A DNA stretch of 6,918 nucleotides from Solobacterium sp. (GCA_016291725.1 JAEEYJ010000214.1:1-6918); one strand, 5' to 3'. Positions 1 to 6,364 are shown, counted from the stretch's first letter. Program-made: numbers and translations. Notes: generated by a model not told the origin, from the letters alone.

Positions 1-1
1 C

Positions 2-388
2 GTCCGTCCCAACGAAGAGAAGCGTACCAAGCAGCTTCACGGAACGACCCGGGCTCTGCTCGCAACCATGATCGAAGGAACACACACAGGCTACACCAAG
101 ACACTGCAGATCGTCGGTATCGGTTACCGTGCTGCACTGGCAGGAAAGAAGCTGACGATGAACCTCGGTTATTCCCACCCTGTAGAGTTCGACATTCCGG
201 CAGATGTTGAAGTAACAGTACCGGATGCGACAACGATCAATATTACAGGCATTGATAAGCAGAGAGTCGGACAGTTCGCTGCGAATGTCAGGGCTGCCAG
301 GAAGCCTGAACCTTACGGTGGAAAGGGCGTCCGCTACAAGGACGAGCATGTACGCCGCAAGGAAGGCAAGACAGCCGCTAAGAAGTAA
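2..388 (+). CDS. rplF: 50S ribosomal protein L6 (5'-truncated by window edge)
   Basis: This is the C-terminal 128 residues of L6, a large-subunit protein that binds 23S rRNA near the factor-binding (GTPase-associated) region. The frame is open from base 2, and reading upstream of the first ATG (base 68) gives [11 protein letters not shown] at fragment residues 13-23, a typical L6 segment; the ATG at 68 is therefore internal and not the start. Further L6 hallmarks are GIGYRA at 39-44 and the C-terminal rRNA-binding signature [12 protein letters not shown] at 101-112, followed by a basic tail ending AAKK. A full L6 is about 178-180 residues, so roughly 50 N-terminal residues lie left of the window. 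It is followed 18 bases later by rplR, the usual spc-operon order. Identification is secure; only the start is unseen. Confidence 0.97.
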   Translation, partial: VRPNEEKRTKQLHGTTRALLATMIEGTHTGYTKTLQIVGIGYRAALAGKKLTMNLGYSHPVEFDIPADVEVTVPDATTINITGIDKQRVGQFAANVRAARKPEPYGGKGVRYKDEHVRRKEGKTAAKK

Positions 389-406
389 TGGGAAGGAGAG
401 AGTCAT

Positions 407-763
407 ATGCTGAAGAAGACAAAGAAAAATGAAGAGCGTCTGCGCAGACATGCACGTGTCCGCAGAAAAGTAAGCGGAACTCCCGAGTGTCCCAGACTGA
501 ATGTGTTCCGTTCCAACAAGCACATCTATGCGCAGATCATCGATGATACGAAGGGGCATACACTGCTGGCTTCCAATTCCAAGGATCTGAAGCTGGAGTA
601 CGGCGGAAACATTGAGGCAGCGAAGAAAGTCGGCGAAGACATTGCGAAGAAGTGTCTGGATGCCGGGATCGAAAGCGTACGCTTCGACCGCGGCGGCTAT
701 GTATATCACGGAAGGGTTCAGGCACTGGCTGATGCGGCCAGAGAAGCCGGACTGAAATTCTGA
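407..763 (+). CDS. rplR: 50S ribosomal protein L18
   Basis: L18 (118 residues, family usually about 115-122) binds 5S rRNA and helps attach it to the central protuberance of the large subunit. The N-terminus is strongly basic ([20 protein letters not shown]), as expected for its rRNA-contacting tail. It is followed by the conserved core [19 protein letters not shown] (about residues 29-47) and the C-terminal segment [24 protein letters not shown], the standard L18 ending. The ATG at 407 is preceded by the Shine-Dalgarno run AAGGAGAG at 393-400. It lies between rplF and rpsE, its normal neighbours, 20 bases before rpsE. A long open frame on the opposite strand here is a shadow. Nothing is unusual. 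Confidence 0.98.
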   Translation: MLKKTKKNEERLRRHARVRRKVSGTPECPRLNVFRSNKHIYAQIIDDTKGHTLLASNSKDLKLEYGGNIEAAKKVGEDIAKKCLDAGIESVRFDRGGYVYHGRVQALADAAREAGLKF

Positions 764-783
764 GCGGAAAGGAGAACAACGAA

Positions 784-1305
784 ATGGCAGAACGTGAAAA
801 GAGACCGTTTAAAAAGCGTGAACCGAAAGAGTTTGACGATGTCGTAGTTTCCATCAACCGCGTCAGTAAGACCGTGAAGGGCGGACGCAGAATGCGGTTT
901 GCGGCACTGGTTGTCGTCGGCGACCACAAGGGAAGAGTAGGCTTCGGCATCGGCAAGGCTACGGAAGTGCCCGATGCGATCAAGAAGGCAACAGAAGCTG
1001 CGAAGAAGAATGTATTCACAGTACAGCTGGTAGAGAACGGACGTACGGTTCCGCATGTATCCCAGGGCAGGCATGGAGCAAGCTCTGTCATGCTGAGGCC
1101 GGCTGCGCCGGGAACCGGTGTCATCGCCGGCGGTGCGGTTCGTTCCATTCTGGAGCTGGCGGGCATTGCGGATGTATTGTCCAAGATCATCGGCTCCCGT
1201 ACACCGGTCAACGTTGTATACGCTACACTGGATGCACTGAAGAATATGCGTACTGTGGAAGCAGTGGCCAAGGAACGCGATCTGAAGGTCGCTGAGGTTC
1301 GGTAA
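784..1305 (+). CDS. rpsE: 30S ribosomal protein S5
   Basis: S5 (173 residues, family about 160-175) is a small-subunit protein at the mRNA entry/decoding face, important for translational accuracy. The N-terminal double-stranded-RNA-binding-like domain carries [18 protein letters not shown] (about residues 22-39), the loop where spectinomycin-resistance mutations fall in other bacteria. It continues with [17 protein letters not shown]. The C-terminal domain has [23 protein letters not shown], a clear S5 signature. The Shine-Dalgarno AAAGGAG at 768-774 supports the ATG at 784. The stop TAA at 1303-1305 overlaps the next gene's Shine-Dalgarno. In most Firmicutes rpmD (L30) comes next; here the next gene is rplO. 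Confidence 0.98.
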   Translation: MAEREKRPFKKREPKEFDDVVVSINRVSKTVKGGRRMRFAALVVVGDHKGRVGFGIGKATEVPDAIKKATEAAKKNVFTVQLVENGRTVPHVSQGRHGASSVMLRPAAPGTGVIAGGAVRSILELAGIADVLSKIIGSRTPVNVVYATLDALKNMRTVEAVAKERDLKVAEVR

Positions 1306-1317
1306 GGAGGAACAGGC

Positions 1318-1758
1318 ATGAAACTCAATGAACTGAAACCCATGGATGGTGCCCGTTTCGTTTCCAAGCGGATCGGCAGAGGCCAGGGCTCCGGCAACGG
1401 CAAGACAGCCGGAAAGGGCCAGAAAGGCCAGAATTCGAGGAGCGGCGGCGGTGTAGCGATCGGCTTTGAAGGCGGACAGACACCGGCATTCAAGCGGTTC
1501 CCGAAGCGTGGTTTCACAAGCATGAACCACAAGGAATATGCAGTGGTCAATGTTGAGGACCTGAATCGTTTCGAAGAGGGTGCAGTAGTTGACTTTGAGG
1601 CTTTGAAGGCTGCAGGGCTCGTAAAGAAGGAGCTGGACGGTCTGAAAGTACTCGGCGGCGGTAAGCTTGAAAAGAAGCTGACCGTAAAAGCGGCGAAGTT
1701 TACAAAGACAGCTTTGAAGGCAATCGAAGAAGCAGGCGGAACAGCCGAGGTACTGTAG
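1318..1758 (+). CDS. rplO: 50S ribosomal protein L15
   Basis: L15 (146 residues, typical length) is a late-assembly large-subunit protein whose extended N-terminal arm threads through 23S rRNA. The glycine/basic-rich arm is plain: [18 protein letters not shown] (about residues 17-34), then [17 protein letters not shown] and FPKRGF. The C-terminal globular half ends in an [10 protein letters not shown] type segment. Its Shine-Dalgarno AAGGAGG at 1304-1310 overlaps the rpsE stop codon, which suggests translational coupling. The usual intervening rpmD is missing: only 12 bases separate rpsE from rplO. Its stop is one base from the secY ATG. Confidence 0.98.
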   Translation: MKLNELKPMDGARFVSKRIGRGQGSGNGKTAGKGQKGQNSRSGGGVAIGFEGGQTPAFKRFPKRGFTSMNHKEYAVVNVEDLNRFEEGAVVDFEALKAAGLVKKELDGLKVLGGGKLEKKLTVKAAKFTKTALKAIEEAGGTAEVL

Positions 1759-1762
1759 AATG
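1747..1762 (+). promoter_or_regulatory. Weak Shine-Dalgarno and coupled start of secY
   Basis: The only purine match before secY is GAGG at 1747-1750, inside the last rplO codons and nine bases before the ATG at 1760. It is poorer than the six- or seven-base Shine-Dalgarno runs of most neighbours. The rplO TAG (1756-1758) is one base from the secY ATG. I infer that ribosomes finishing rplO reinitiate on secY, giving coupled and perhaps lower expression of the membrane protein. Confidence 0.55.
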
Positions 1763-3043
1763 CTGCGGACATTTGCTGGATTGTTCAAGAACAAGGACAT
1801 TCGCGGCAGAATTCTGTTTACCCTGGCTATGCTGCTGATCTACCGCATCGGCGCATCGATTCCGGTGCCCGGTGTGGATGCTTCAGCGCTGGCTGCGCAG
1901 ATTTCGGACAATTCCATCCTGAGCATGATGAACCTGCTGGGCGGCGGCGCGTTCGAGAGAATGTCCGTATTCGCCATGGGTGTCGGACCGTACATTACGG
2001 CGAGCATCATCATTCAGCTGCTGAGCATGGACGTCATACCCGCTCTGACGGATATGGCAAAAGAGGGAAAGACAGGACGGCGCAAGCTGGACAAGATCAC
2101 CCGCTACTTCGCGGTTGTTCTGGCCTTCATCCAGTCCTTCTCGATGGTCTATATGTTCGACAGGCAGTACCATATCCTTGAGAATACGAAGGCTTCCACC
2201 TATCTGTTCACCGCAACGGTGCTGGTTGCGGGCGTCATGTTCCTGCTGTGGATCGGCGACCGGATCAGCTACAAGGGTATCGGAAACGGAATCTCAATGA
2301 TCATCTTTGCCGGAATTGTTTCCAACATGCCGGCGAACTTCATGCAGGTGTTCAACATTCTGATGAGCGGGCAGGCGCAGGGTGCAGCGTTCAGCGGCAT
2401 TCTCCAGTTTGCCGGCTACTGTCTGGTGTACCTGCTGATCATTGTGGGTGTCGTGATCATGCAGCTGGCGGTGCGCAAAGTACCGATCCAGTACTCCGGT
2501 GCGATCCGCAGGGGCGGCAACGATGTGACGTATGTCCCGTTCCGCATCAACTCTGCGAGCGTAATCCCGGTCATCTTCGCTTCGGCGATCATTACAGCGC
2601 CGCAGATCATACTGAGCTTTGTGAAGTATGACTGGTATACGAAGGTGAGCAATGTACTGAGCATGCAGAAGCCCATCGGCCTGATCCTGTACGCTGTACT
2701 GACATTCCTGTTCACATTCTTCTATACAGATCTCCAGCTCGATCTGGACAATCTGGCGGAGAATCTGGACCAGAACAGAGCGTACATTCCGGGCATCCGT
2801 CCGGGTGAGGAAACAGCAGCCTACCTGAAGCGCGTCGTGCACAGAATCACGGTTCTTGGTGCGACAGCACTGACGGCAATCGCTGTCATCCCGTATCTGC
2901 TGCCGATGGTCACTACCCTGCCGAACTCGGTTTCCCTGGGCGGTACAGGTATCATCATCGTCGTCGGTGTAGCGATGGAGACGATGAACGCATTGAAGAG
3001 CCAGCTGACATCGGTGAAGTACACCGGTACAGCGTTCAGATAG
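1760..3043 (+). CDS. secY: Preprotein translocase channel subunit SecY
   Basis: SecY (427 residues, usual about 420-440) forms the protein-conducting channel of the Sec translocon with SecE and SecG in the plasma membrane. Ten hydrophobic segments are visible, roughly at residues 18-36, 68-90, 115-133, 148-167, 174-190, 214-236, 264-284, 305-323, 365-383 and 393-411. Signatures include IYRIGASIPVPGVD (27-40), ITASIIIQLL (79-88), GIGNGISMIIFAGIV (173-187), RKVPIQY in cytoplasmic loop C4, VIPVIFASAI (268-277), and IPGIRPG (343-349) in loop C5, which bears the conserved arginine needed for SecA-driven export. The stretch before it (LDLDNLAENLDQNR, 327-340) has acidic and polar residues where many SecY proteins carry lysines. 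The start directly follows rplO. The stop is doubled in frame (TAG TGA, 3041-3046). adk follows, the Firmicute arrangement. Confidence 0.98.
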   Translation: MLRTFAGLFKNKDIRGRILFTLAMLLIYRIGASIPVPGVDASALAAQISDNSILSMMNLLGGGAFERMSVFAMGVGPYITASIIIQLLSMDVIPALTDMAKEGKTGRRKLDKITRYFAVVLAFIQSFSMVYMFDRQYHILENTKASTYLFTATVLVAGVMFLLWIGDRISYKGIGNGISMIIFAGIVSNMPANFMQVFNILMSGQAQGAAFSGILQFAGYCLVYLLIIVGVVIMQLAVRKVPIQYSGAIRRGGNDVTYVPFRINSASVIPVIFASAIITAPQIILSFVKYDWYTKVSNVLSMQKPIGLILYAVLTFLFTFFYTDLQLDLDNLAENLDQNRAYIPGIRPGEETAAYLKRVVHRITVLGATALTAIAVIPYLLPMVTTLPNSVSLGGTGIIIVVGVAMETMNALKSQLTSVKYTGTAFR

Positions 3044-3059
3044 TGAAGGGAGGAATTCA

Positions 3060-3710
3060 ATGAATATTCTCATTATGGGCCCTGCCGGTGCAGGCAAGGG
3101 CACAATGTCCGATCTGATTATTCAAACCTATGACATCCCGCATATTTCCACAGGAGACATGCTGAGGGAGAATGTCCGGAACAATACACCGCTGGGCATG
3201 GAAGCGAAGGGCTACATGGAAGCGGGCAAACTGGTTCCGGATGCTGTAATCAACGGTATGGTTGAAGCAAGGCTGCAGGAGCCTGACTGTGCGAAGGGCT
3301 ACCTGCTGGACGGCTTCCCCAGAACGCTGGAACAGGCAAATACACTGACAGAGATCGCTGAGCGGATCGGCCGTCCCGTACAGGCTGTGATCGCTCTTGA
3401 AGTCAGCTTCGATGACCTGGTGGTGAGAATCACCGGCCGGAGAATCTGTCCGAAGTGCGGTGCAATCTACCACATCGTCAACAAGCCGAGCAAGGTAGAG
3501 GGCATCTGCGATGTCTGCGGTGCAGAGCTGGTGCAGCGCAAGGATGATACAGTTGAACAGCTGAAAGTCCGTATGGACGAGTATGACAACAATACAAAAC
3601 CTGTAATCGAATTCTACGGGGACAAAGGTCTGGTGCACACAGTCAATGCAGGAAAGCCTGCAGATGAGGTGTTTGCTGAGATCAGGGAGATCCTCGGGGA
3701 GATTGAATGA
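3060..3710 (+). CDS. adk: Adenylate kinase, long zinc-type
   Basis: Adenylate kinase (216 residues) is a cytosolic enzyme catalysing ATP + AMP to 2 ADP and so balancing adenine nucleotides. It shows the P-loop GPAGAGKGT (7-15), the AMP-binding STGDMLR (30-36), and DGFPRT (84-89) with its conserved arginine. The lid domain (about 122-160) contains two CxxC pairs, C130/C133 and C150/C153, the four-cysteine zinc site common in Firmicutes; the basic residues VRITGRR and QRKDD flank it. The residue after the P-loop threonine is methionine where glutamine is more usual, a minor variation. The ATG at 3060 follows GGGAGGA at 3048-3054. It lies downstream of secY as in Firmicutes, but the map gene often found next is absent. 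Confidence 0.98.
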   Translation: MNILIMGPAGAGKGTMSDLIIQTYDIPHISTGDMLRENVRNNTPLGMEAKGYMEAGKLVPDAVINGMVEARLQEPDCAKGYLLDGFPRTLEQANTLTEIAERIGRPVQAVIALEVSFDDLVVRITGRRICPKCGAIYHIVNKPSKVEGICDVCGAELVQRKDDTVEQLKVRMDEYDNNTKPVIEFYGDKGLVHTVNAGKPADEVFAEIREILGEIE

Positions 3711-3718
3711 TTTCCGTA

Positions 3719-3746
3719 CGGTGCGGGAGGGAAACCTCCTGCACCG
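3719..3746 (+). promoter_or_regulatory. Strong GNRA-loop hairpin in the adk-infA spacer
   Basis: Bases 3719-3730 pair with 3735-3746 to give a 12-bp stem (one G-T wobble at 3725/3740) capped by the tetraloop GAAA at 3731-3734. No T-run follows (the next bases are GGGACAATC), so it is unlikely to be an intrinsic terminator. The 5' arm contains GGGAGG and the 3' arm CCTCCT, which match a Shine-Dalgarno and the 16S anti-Shine-Dalgarno core. Possible roles are mRNA processing or stabilisation, or control of infA translation; the function is inferred, the pairing is seen. Confidence 0.6.
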
Positions 3747-3749
3747 GGG

Positions 3750-3760
3750 ACAATCATTGT
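3750..3760 (+). repeat. Short inverted repeat abutting the infA Shine-Dalgarno
   Basis: ACAAT-C-ATTGT is a perfect 5+1+5 palindrome. It ends immediately before GAGGAA (3761-3766), the ribosome-binding site of infA. A one-base loop is too tight for a full RNA hairpin, so at best a shorter stem forms in RNA; as DNA it could be a weak operator half-site pair. It may also be chance. Confidence 0.3.
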
Positions 3761-3769
3761 GAGGAATGA

Positions 3770-3988
3770 ATGAGCAAGCAGGATGTAATTGAAATGGAAG
3801 GCGTTGTGGAAGATACACTTCCCGGCGCAAAATTCACGGTAAAGCTGCAGAACGGGATGGAGATCCTCGCTCACGTTTCTGGTAAAATCCAGATGAACCA
3901 CATACGCATTTTACCAGGCGATAGGGTCACAGTAGAGCTTTCACCGTACGACTTAACACGTGGGCGCATTACTTATCGGCACAAGTAA
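3770..3988 (+). CDS. infA: Translation initiation factor IF-1
   Basis: IF-1 (72 residues, exactly the usual length) binds the 30S A site during initiation and cooperates with IF-2 and IF-3. The single OB-fold is recognisable throughout: [20 protein letters not shown] at the start, [19 protein letters not shown] in the middle and the highly conserved [15 protein letters not shown] ending. The ATG at 3770 follows GAGGAA; an out-of-frame ATG at 3766 gives only a few codons. The 3' half uses TTA leucine codons twice, which I did not find in any neighbouring gene, and is less GC-rich. It sits between adk and rpmJ, the conserved order except that map is absent. Confidence 0.98.
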   Translation: MSKQDVIEMEGVVEDTLPGAKFTVKLQNGMEILAHVSGKIQMNHIRILPGDRVTVELSPYDLTRGRITYRHK

Positions 3989-4000
3989 TCCATTTGTGCC
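3978..4000 (+). promoter_or_regulatory. Hairpin spanning the infA stop codon
   Basis: GGCACAA (3978-3984) pairs perfectly with TTGTGCC (3994-4000) across a nine-base loop that contains the infA TAA stop. The hairpin ends two bases before the rpmJ Shine-Dalgarno GGAGG at 4003-4007. Ribosomes terminating on infA would melt it, so it could couple rpmJ translation to infA. There is no T-run, so it is not a terminator. The function is inferred. Confidence 0.4.
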
Positions 4001-4014
4001 ATGGAGGAACAATC

Positions 4015-4128
4015 ATGAAAGTAAGACCATCAGTAAAACCTATTTGTGACAAGTGCAGAATCATCAAGCGCAACGGCGTTGTGATGGTCATCTGCGAAAA
4101 CCCGAAGCATAAGCAGAGACAGGGTTAA
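4015..4128 (+). CDS. rpmJ: 50S ribosomal protein L36 (zinc-binding form)
   Basis: L36 is the smallest large-subunit protein and contacts 23S rRNA near the L7/L12 stalk base side of the subunit. The frame from 4015 encodes 37 residues, the usual length, starting [14 protein letters not shown]. The zinc ligands C11, C14, C27 and H32 are all present, so this is the zinc-containing (C+) paralogue. The sequence ends HKQRQG, typical of the family. GGAGG at 4003-4007 gives a seven-base spacing to the ATG. It lies between infA and rpsM, its canonical place. An ATG at 4001 just before the Shine-Dalgarno opens only a five-codon frame and is not used. Its first codons (CCA, TCA, GTA, AAA, CCT, ATT) are more AT-rich than the window's norm. 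Confidence 0.97.
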   Translation: MKVRPSVKPICDKCRIIKRNGVVMVICENPKHKQRQG

Positions 4129-4148
4129 GAAAGAGGAGAAAGAGATAT

Positions 4149-4514
4149 ATGGCTCGTATTGCTGGTGTTGATATTCCCGCCAATAAAAGGGTGGTAGTAT
4201 CATTGACCTATATTTACGGTATCGGACCGACAACAGCAAAGAAGATTCTGGCTGACTGCGGCATTTCCGAAGATATCCGTACCAAAGACCTTACTGATGC
4301 GCAGGAGACAGCCATCCGTCAGGCAGTTGATGAGATCAAGACAGAGGGTGATCTGCGCCGTGAGCGTGCGCTGAACATCAAGCGTCTGATGGAAATCGGC
4401 TGCTACAGAGGCATGCGTCACAGACGCGGTCTGCCTGTACGCGGTCAGAGAACACGTACGAATGCCCGTACCCGCAAGGGACCCCGTCGTACTGTTGCGA
4501 ACAAGAAGAAGTAA
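4149..4514 (+). CDS. rpsM: 30S ribosomal protein S13
   Basis: S13 (121 residues, usual about 118-125) sits in the head of the small subunit, contacts the large subunit in bridge B1, and reaches the P-site tRNA with its C-terminal tail. The start [26 protein letters not shown] is characteristic and includes the helix-two-turns-helix fold. The segment [20 protein letters not shown] (about residues 87-106) is the highly conserved rRNA/tRNA-contacting motif, followed by [10 protein letters not shown] and a lysine-rich tail. GAGGAG at 4133-4138 precedes the ATG. It opens the alpha-operon part of the cluster, 20 bases after rpmJ and 19 before rpsK. The first 50 or so bases are AT-richer than the remainder of the gene. 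Confidence 0.98.
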   Translation: MARIAGVDIPANKRVVVSLTYIYGIGPTTAKKILADCGISEDIRTKDLTDAQETAIRQAVDEIKTEGDLRRERALNIKRLMEIGCYRGMRHRRGLPVRGQRTRTNARTRKGPRRTVANKKK

Positions 4515-4533
4515 TCGGGAGGGTCGTTGAAAT

Positions 4534-4938
4534 ATGGCAAAGAATACAAGAACGTCCGGAAGAAGAAACGTTCGTAAAAAGGTAAAGCGTAATGTTGTCA
4601 GGGGTGTGGCACACATCCATTCAACATTCAACAACACGATCGTAACGATCGCGGATGAAGGCGGAAACGTCATTGCGTGGAGTTCTGCAGGTGCACTTGG
4701 CTACAAGGGTTCCCGTAAGTCCACTCCGTATGTTGCCCAGCTCTGTGCGGAAGCTGCTGCGAAGGCAGCTGTACAGCAGGGTATGAAGACAGTGGAAGTC
4801 AATGTCAAGGGACCCGGTCCCGGACGTGAAGCTGCTGTCCGTTCCCTGCAGGTTGCAGGCCTGGACATCACAGCAATCAATGATGTAACACCGATCCCTC
4901 ACAACGGATGCCGTCCGCCGAAGAGACCGCGTGGTTGA
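4534..4938 (+). CDS. rpsK: 30S ribosomal protein S11
   Basis: S11 (134 residues, typical about 127-135) lies on the platform of the small subunit and helps hold the mRNA and E-site region. The conserved path is clear: [20 protein letters not shown] near the N-terminus, [22 protein letters not shown] in the middle, and [14 protein letters not shown] and [16 protein letters not shown] at the end. The final residues PRG replace the RRR-type ending common elsewhere, a small variation. GGGAGGG at 4517-4523 supports the ATG at 4534. rpoA follows 23 bases later with no rpsD between, as in Firmicutes and unlike gammaproteobacteria. Confidence 0.98.
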   Translation: MAKNTRTSGRRNVRKKVKRNVVRGVAHIHSTFNNTIVTIADEGGNVIAWSSAGALGYKGSRKSTPYVAQLCAEAAAKAAVQQGMKTVEVNVKGPGPGREAAVRSLQVAGLDITAINDVTPIPHNGCRPPKRPRG

Positions 4939-4961
4939 TTGAATGAATTGGAGGAAAATGG

Positions 4962-5921
4962 ATGCAGAAGTTTGAACGCGCCGATTTTGAAGTAAAGGAA
5001 TACTCTGAAGACGAACACTACGGAAGATTTGTGATGTCTCCGCTGGAAAGAGGATTTGGTACGACGATCGGCAATGCACTTCGTCGGGTACTGCTCTCCT
5101 CCCTCCCGGGCGCTGCTGTCTACTCCATCAAGGTGGATGGTGTGTACCATGAGTTCACAACCATTCCCGGTGTCCGTGAAGATGTATCGATCATCATTCT
5201 CAATCTGAAGGATCTGATCATGACGATCGAGGACGATGAGACCTATACACTGCAGATTTCCGCCAAGGGACCGTGCACAGTCACTGCCGGGGACATCATC
5301 TGTCCTGCCGGTGTGGAAGTGCTGAACAAGGATCTGGAGATTGCCCATCTGGAGAAGGATGCGACGCTGGAGATGGAGCTGAAGGCCAAGAACGGCCGCG
5401 GCTATGTCGGCAGCGACATCAACAAGCAGATGAACCAGGGCAGCTCCCAGGGCATCGGCACTGTCTATACGGATTCGATCTATACACCGATCGAGAAGGT
5501 TGCGTATGTTGCGGAGCCTACCCGTGTCGGCCAGAATACCAAGTATGACAGTCTGACGATGGAAATCTGGACAGATGGGTCCATTACACCGCAGAAGGCG
5601 CTGGCGATGGCCGCAAAGATCCTGATTGATCATCTGGATATCATTGCGGGCATCAATGAAGATGTCCTGAGCATGGACAATGTGATCAGAGAGAACGGTA
5701 CGGAAATCCAGGTGAAAGGCCAGCAGCAGCTGATTGAGGATCTGGATCTGTCGGTACGGTCCTACAACTGCCTGAAGAGGGCAGGCATCCAGACCGTAGA
5801 TGATCTGACACAGAAGACCGAGGAGGAAATGATGAGAGTCCGGAACCTCGGAAAGAAATCTTTGAAAGAGGTTAAGGACAAGCTCGCTGAACTGGGTCTG
5901 GGCTTCAAGTCCTTCGATTAA
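4962..5921 (+). CDS. rpoA: DNA-directed RNA polymerase alpha subunit
   Basis: Alpha (319 residues, usual about 310-330) dimerises to scaffold assembly of RNA polymerase and contacts promoter DNA and activators. The N-terminal domain (about 1-230) shows ERGFGTTIGNALRRVLLSSLPG (29-50), the dimer-interface signature. It also has LKAKNGRGYV and the VGQNTKYDSLTMEIWTDGSITP strand. After a linker comes the C-terminal domain (about 255-319) with two helix-hairpin-helix-like parts: SVRSYNCLKRAGI carrying R266, N269 and C270, and NLGKKSLKEVKDKL carrying G297, K299, S300 and E303, matching the UP-element DNA-binding residues of E. coli alpha. GGAGGAA at 4949-4955 selects the ATG at 4962 over an out-of-frame ATG at 4958. 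rplQ follows 15 bases on. Confidence 0.98.
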   Translation: MQKFERADFEVKEYSEDEHYGRFVMSPLERGFGTTIGNALRRVLLSSLPGAAVYSIKVDGVYHEFTTIPGVREDVSIIILNLKDLIMTIEDDETYTLQISAKGPCTVTAGDIICPAGVEVLNKDLEIAHLEKDATLEMELKAKNGRGYVGSDINKQMNQGSSQGIGTVYTDSIYTPIEKVAYVAEPTRVGQNTKYDSLTMEIWTDGSITPQKALAMAAKILIDHLDIIAGINEDVLSMDNVIRENGTEIQVKGQQQLIEDLDLSVRSYNCLKRAGIQTVDDLTQKTEEEMMRVRNLGKKSLKEVKDKLAELGLGFKSFD

Positions 5922-5936
5922 GAAAGGGTACTGATT

Positions 5937-6299
5937 ATGTGGAATCGTAAATTCGGAAGAAAAGCTGACCATCGCAAAGCGATGTTGAGGAATCTTGCCA
6001 CATCGGTGATTCTCTACGGCCGTGTAGAGACAACAGAGGCGAAGGCGAAGGATCTCCGTTCTGTTGTCGATGAAATGATCACACTCGGCAAAAAGGGTGA
6101 CCTGGCTTCCCGCAGAAGGGCAGCTGCCTTTATCCGCAATGTTGTCGCGGACGAAAAGACAGAGCAGACTGTACTGCAGAAGCTGTTTGATGAAGTCGCA
6201 CCGAAGTATGCAGAGCGCAACGGCGGCTATACACGTGTCATTAAAACAGGCACACGCCGCGGTGACGCTGCACCGATGGCAATCATCGAACTGGTATAG
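5937..6299 (+). CDS. rplQ: 50S ribosomal protein L17
   Basis: L17 (120 residues, bacterial range about 115-130) lies near the polypeptide exit tunnel of the large subunit. Family features are the N-terminal [20 protein letters not shown] (4-23), the segment [27 protein letters not shown], and the ending [24 protein letters not shown]. The opening MWNRKFGRK, rather than the more widespread MxYRKLGR, is reminiscent of Erysipelotrichia/Mollicutes sequences, though I rely on memory for that. The Shine-Dalgarno GAAAGGG at 5922-5928 is weaker than those upstream but well spaced. It is the last gene of the operon and is followed within ten bases by a terminator. Confidence 0.97.
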   Translation: MWNRKFGRKADHRKAMLRNLATSVILYGRVETTEAKAKDLRSVVDEMITLGKKGDLASRRRAAAFIRNVVADEKTEQTVLQKLFDEVAPKYAERNGGYTRVIKTGTRRGDAAPMAIIELV

Positions 6300-6307
6300 T
6301 TCAAAAC

Positions 6308-6336
6308 AGAGCAGGAGAGATCCTGCTCTTTCATTT
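6308..6336 (+). terminator. Rho-independent terminator ending the alpha operon
   Basis: AGAGCAGGA (6308-6316) pairs perfectly with TCCTGCTCT (6321-6329) around a GAGA (GNRA) tetraloop. The stem is followed by TTTCATTT, a T-rich tract interrupted by CA. It begins nine bases after the rplQ stop, where the operon should end. On the opposite strand the stem is followed by GTTTTG, so it might work weakly in both directions. Confidence 0.88.
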
Positions 6337-6351
6337 CCCGGGAAGTATGAC

Positions 6352-6357
6352 TATAAT
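6352..6357 (+). promoter_or_regulatory. Candidate -10 box for the lipoprotein gene
   Basis: TATAAT is a perfect sigma-A -10 hexamer just after the operon terminator. No good -35 is found at 16-18 bases upstream (the region is the terminator's TTTCATTT), and TG lies one base off the extended -10 position. Transcription would start near 6364, at the ATG of the following gene, implying a leaderless mRNA. The match could be chance. Confidence 0.35.
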
Positions 6358-6364
6358 ACGGTTT

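Noticed and set aside
537..1800. Two long overlapping minus-strand open frames (537-1772 and 718-1800) opposite rplR, rpsE and rplO
   Set aside because: They overlap secure ribosomal-protein genes and each other in different frames, have low-complexity Ser/Pro/Phe- or Cys/Leu-rich translations and resemble no family; they reflect biased codon use on the coding strand.
3719..3746. The adk-infA hairpin as an intrinsic terminator
   Set aside because: There is no T-tract after the stem, and infA immediately downstream has no convincing promoter, so terminating here would silence essential genes.
2294..3830. Minus-strand open frames opposite secY and adk (2294-3103, 3057-3830)
   Set aside because: Translations are rich in His, Arg, Cys and Gln, with no domain or supported start, and are fully covered by conserved genes on the other strand.
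4637..4651. CGATCG repeated twice three bases apart in rpsK
   Set aside because: It encodes part of the conserved S11 sequence TIVTIA, so the repetition is explained by the codons of a repeated Thr-Ile pattern.
4958..4962. Alternative ATG codons at 4958 (rpoA), 3766 (infA) and 4001 (rpmJ)
   Set aside because: Each opens only a few codons out of frame with the conserved protein; none has better Shine-Dalgarno spacing than the chosen start.
4899..5972. 357-codon minus-strand open frame opposite rpoA
   Set aside because: It is an antisense shadow of rpoA with no recognisable motifs and no evidence of its own regulation.
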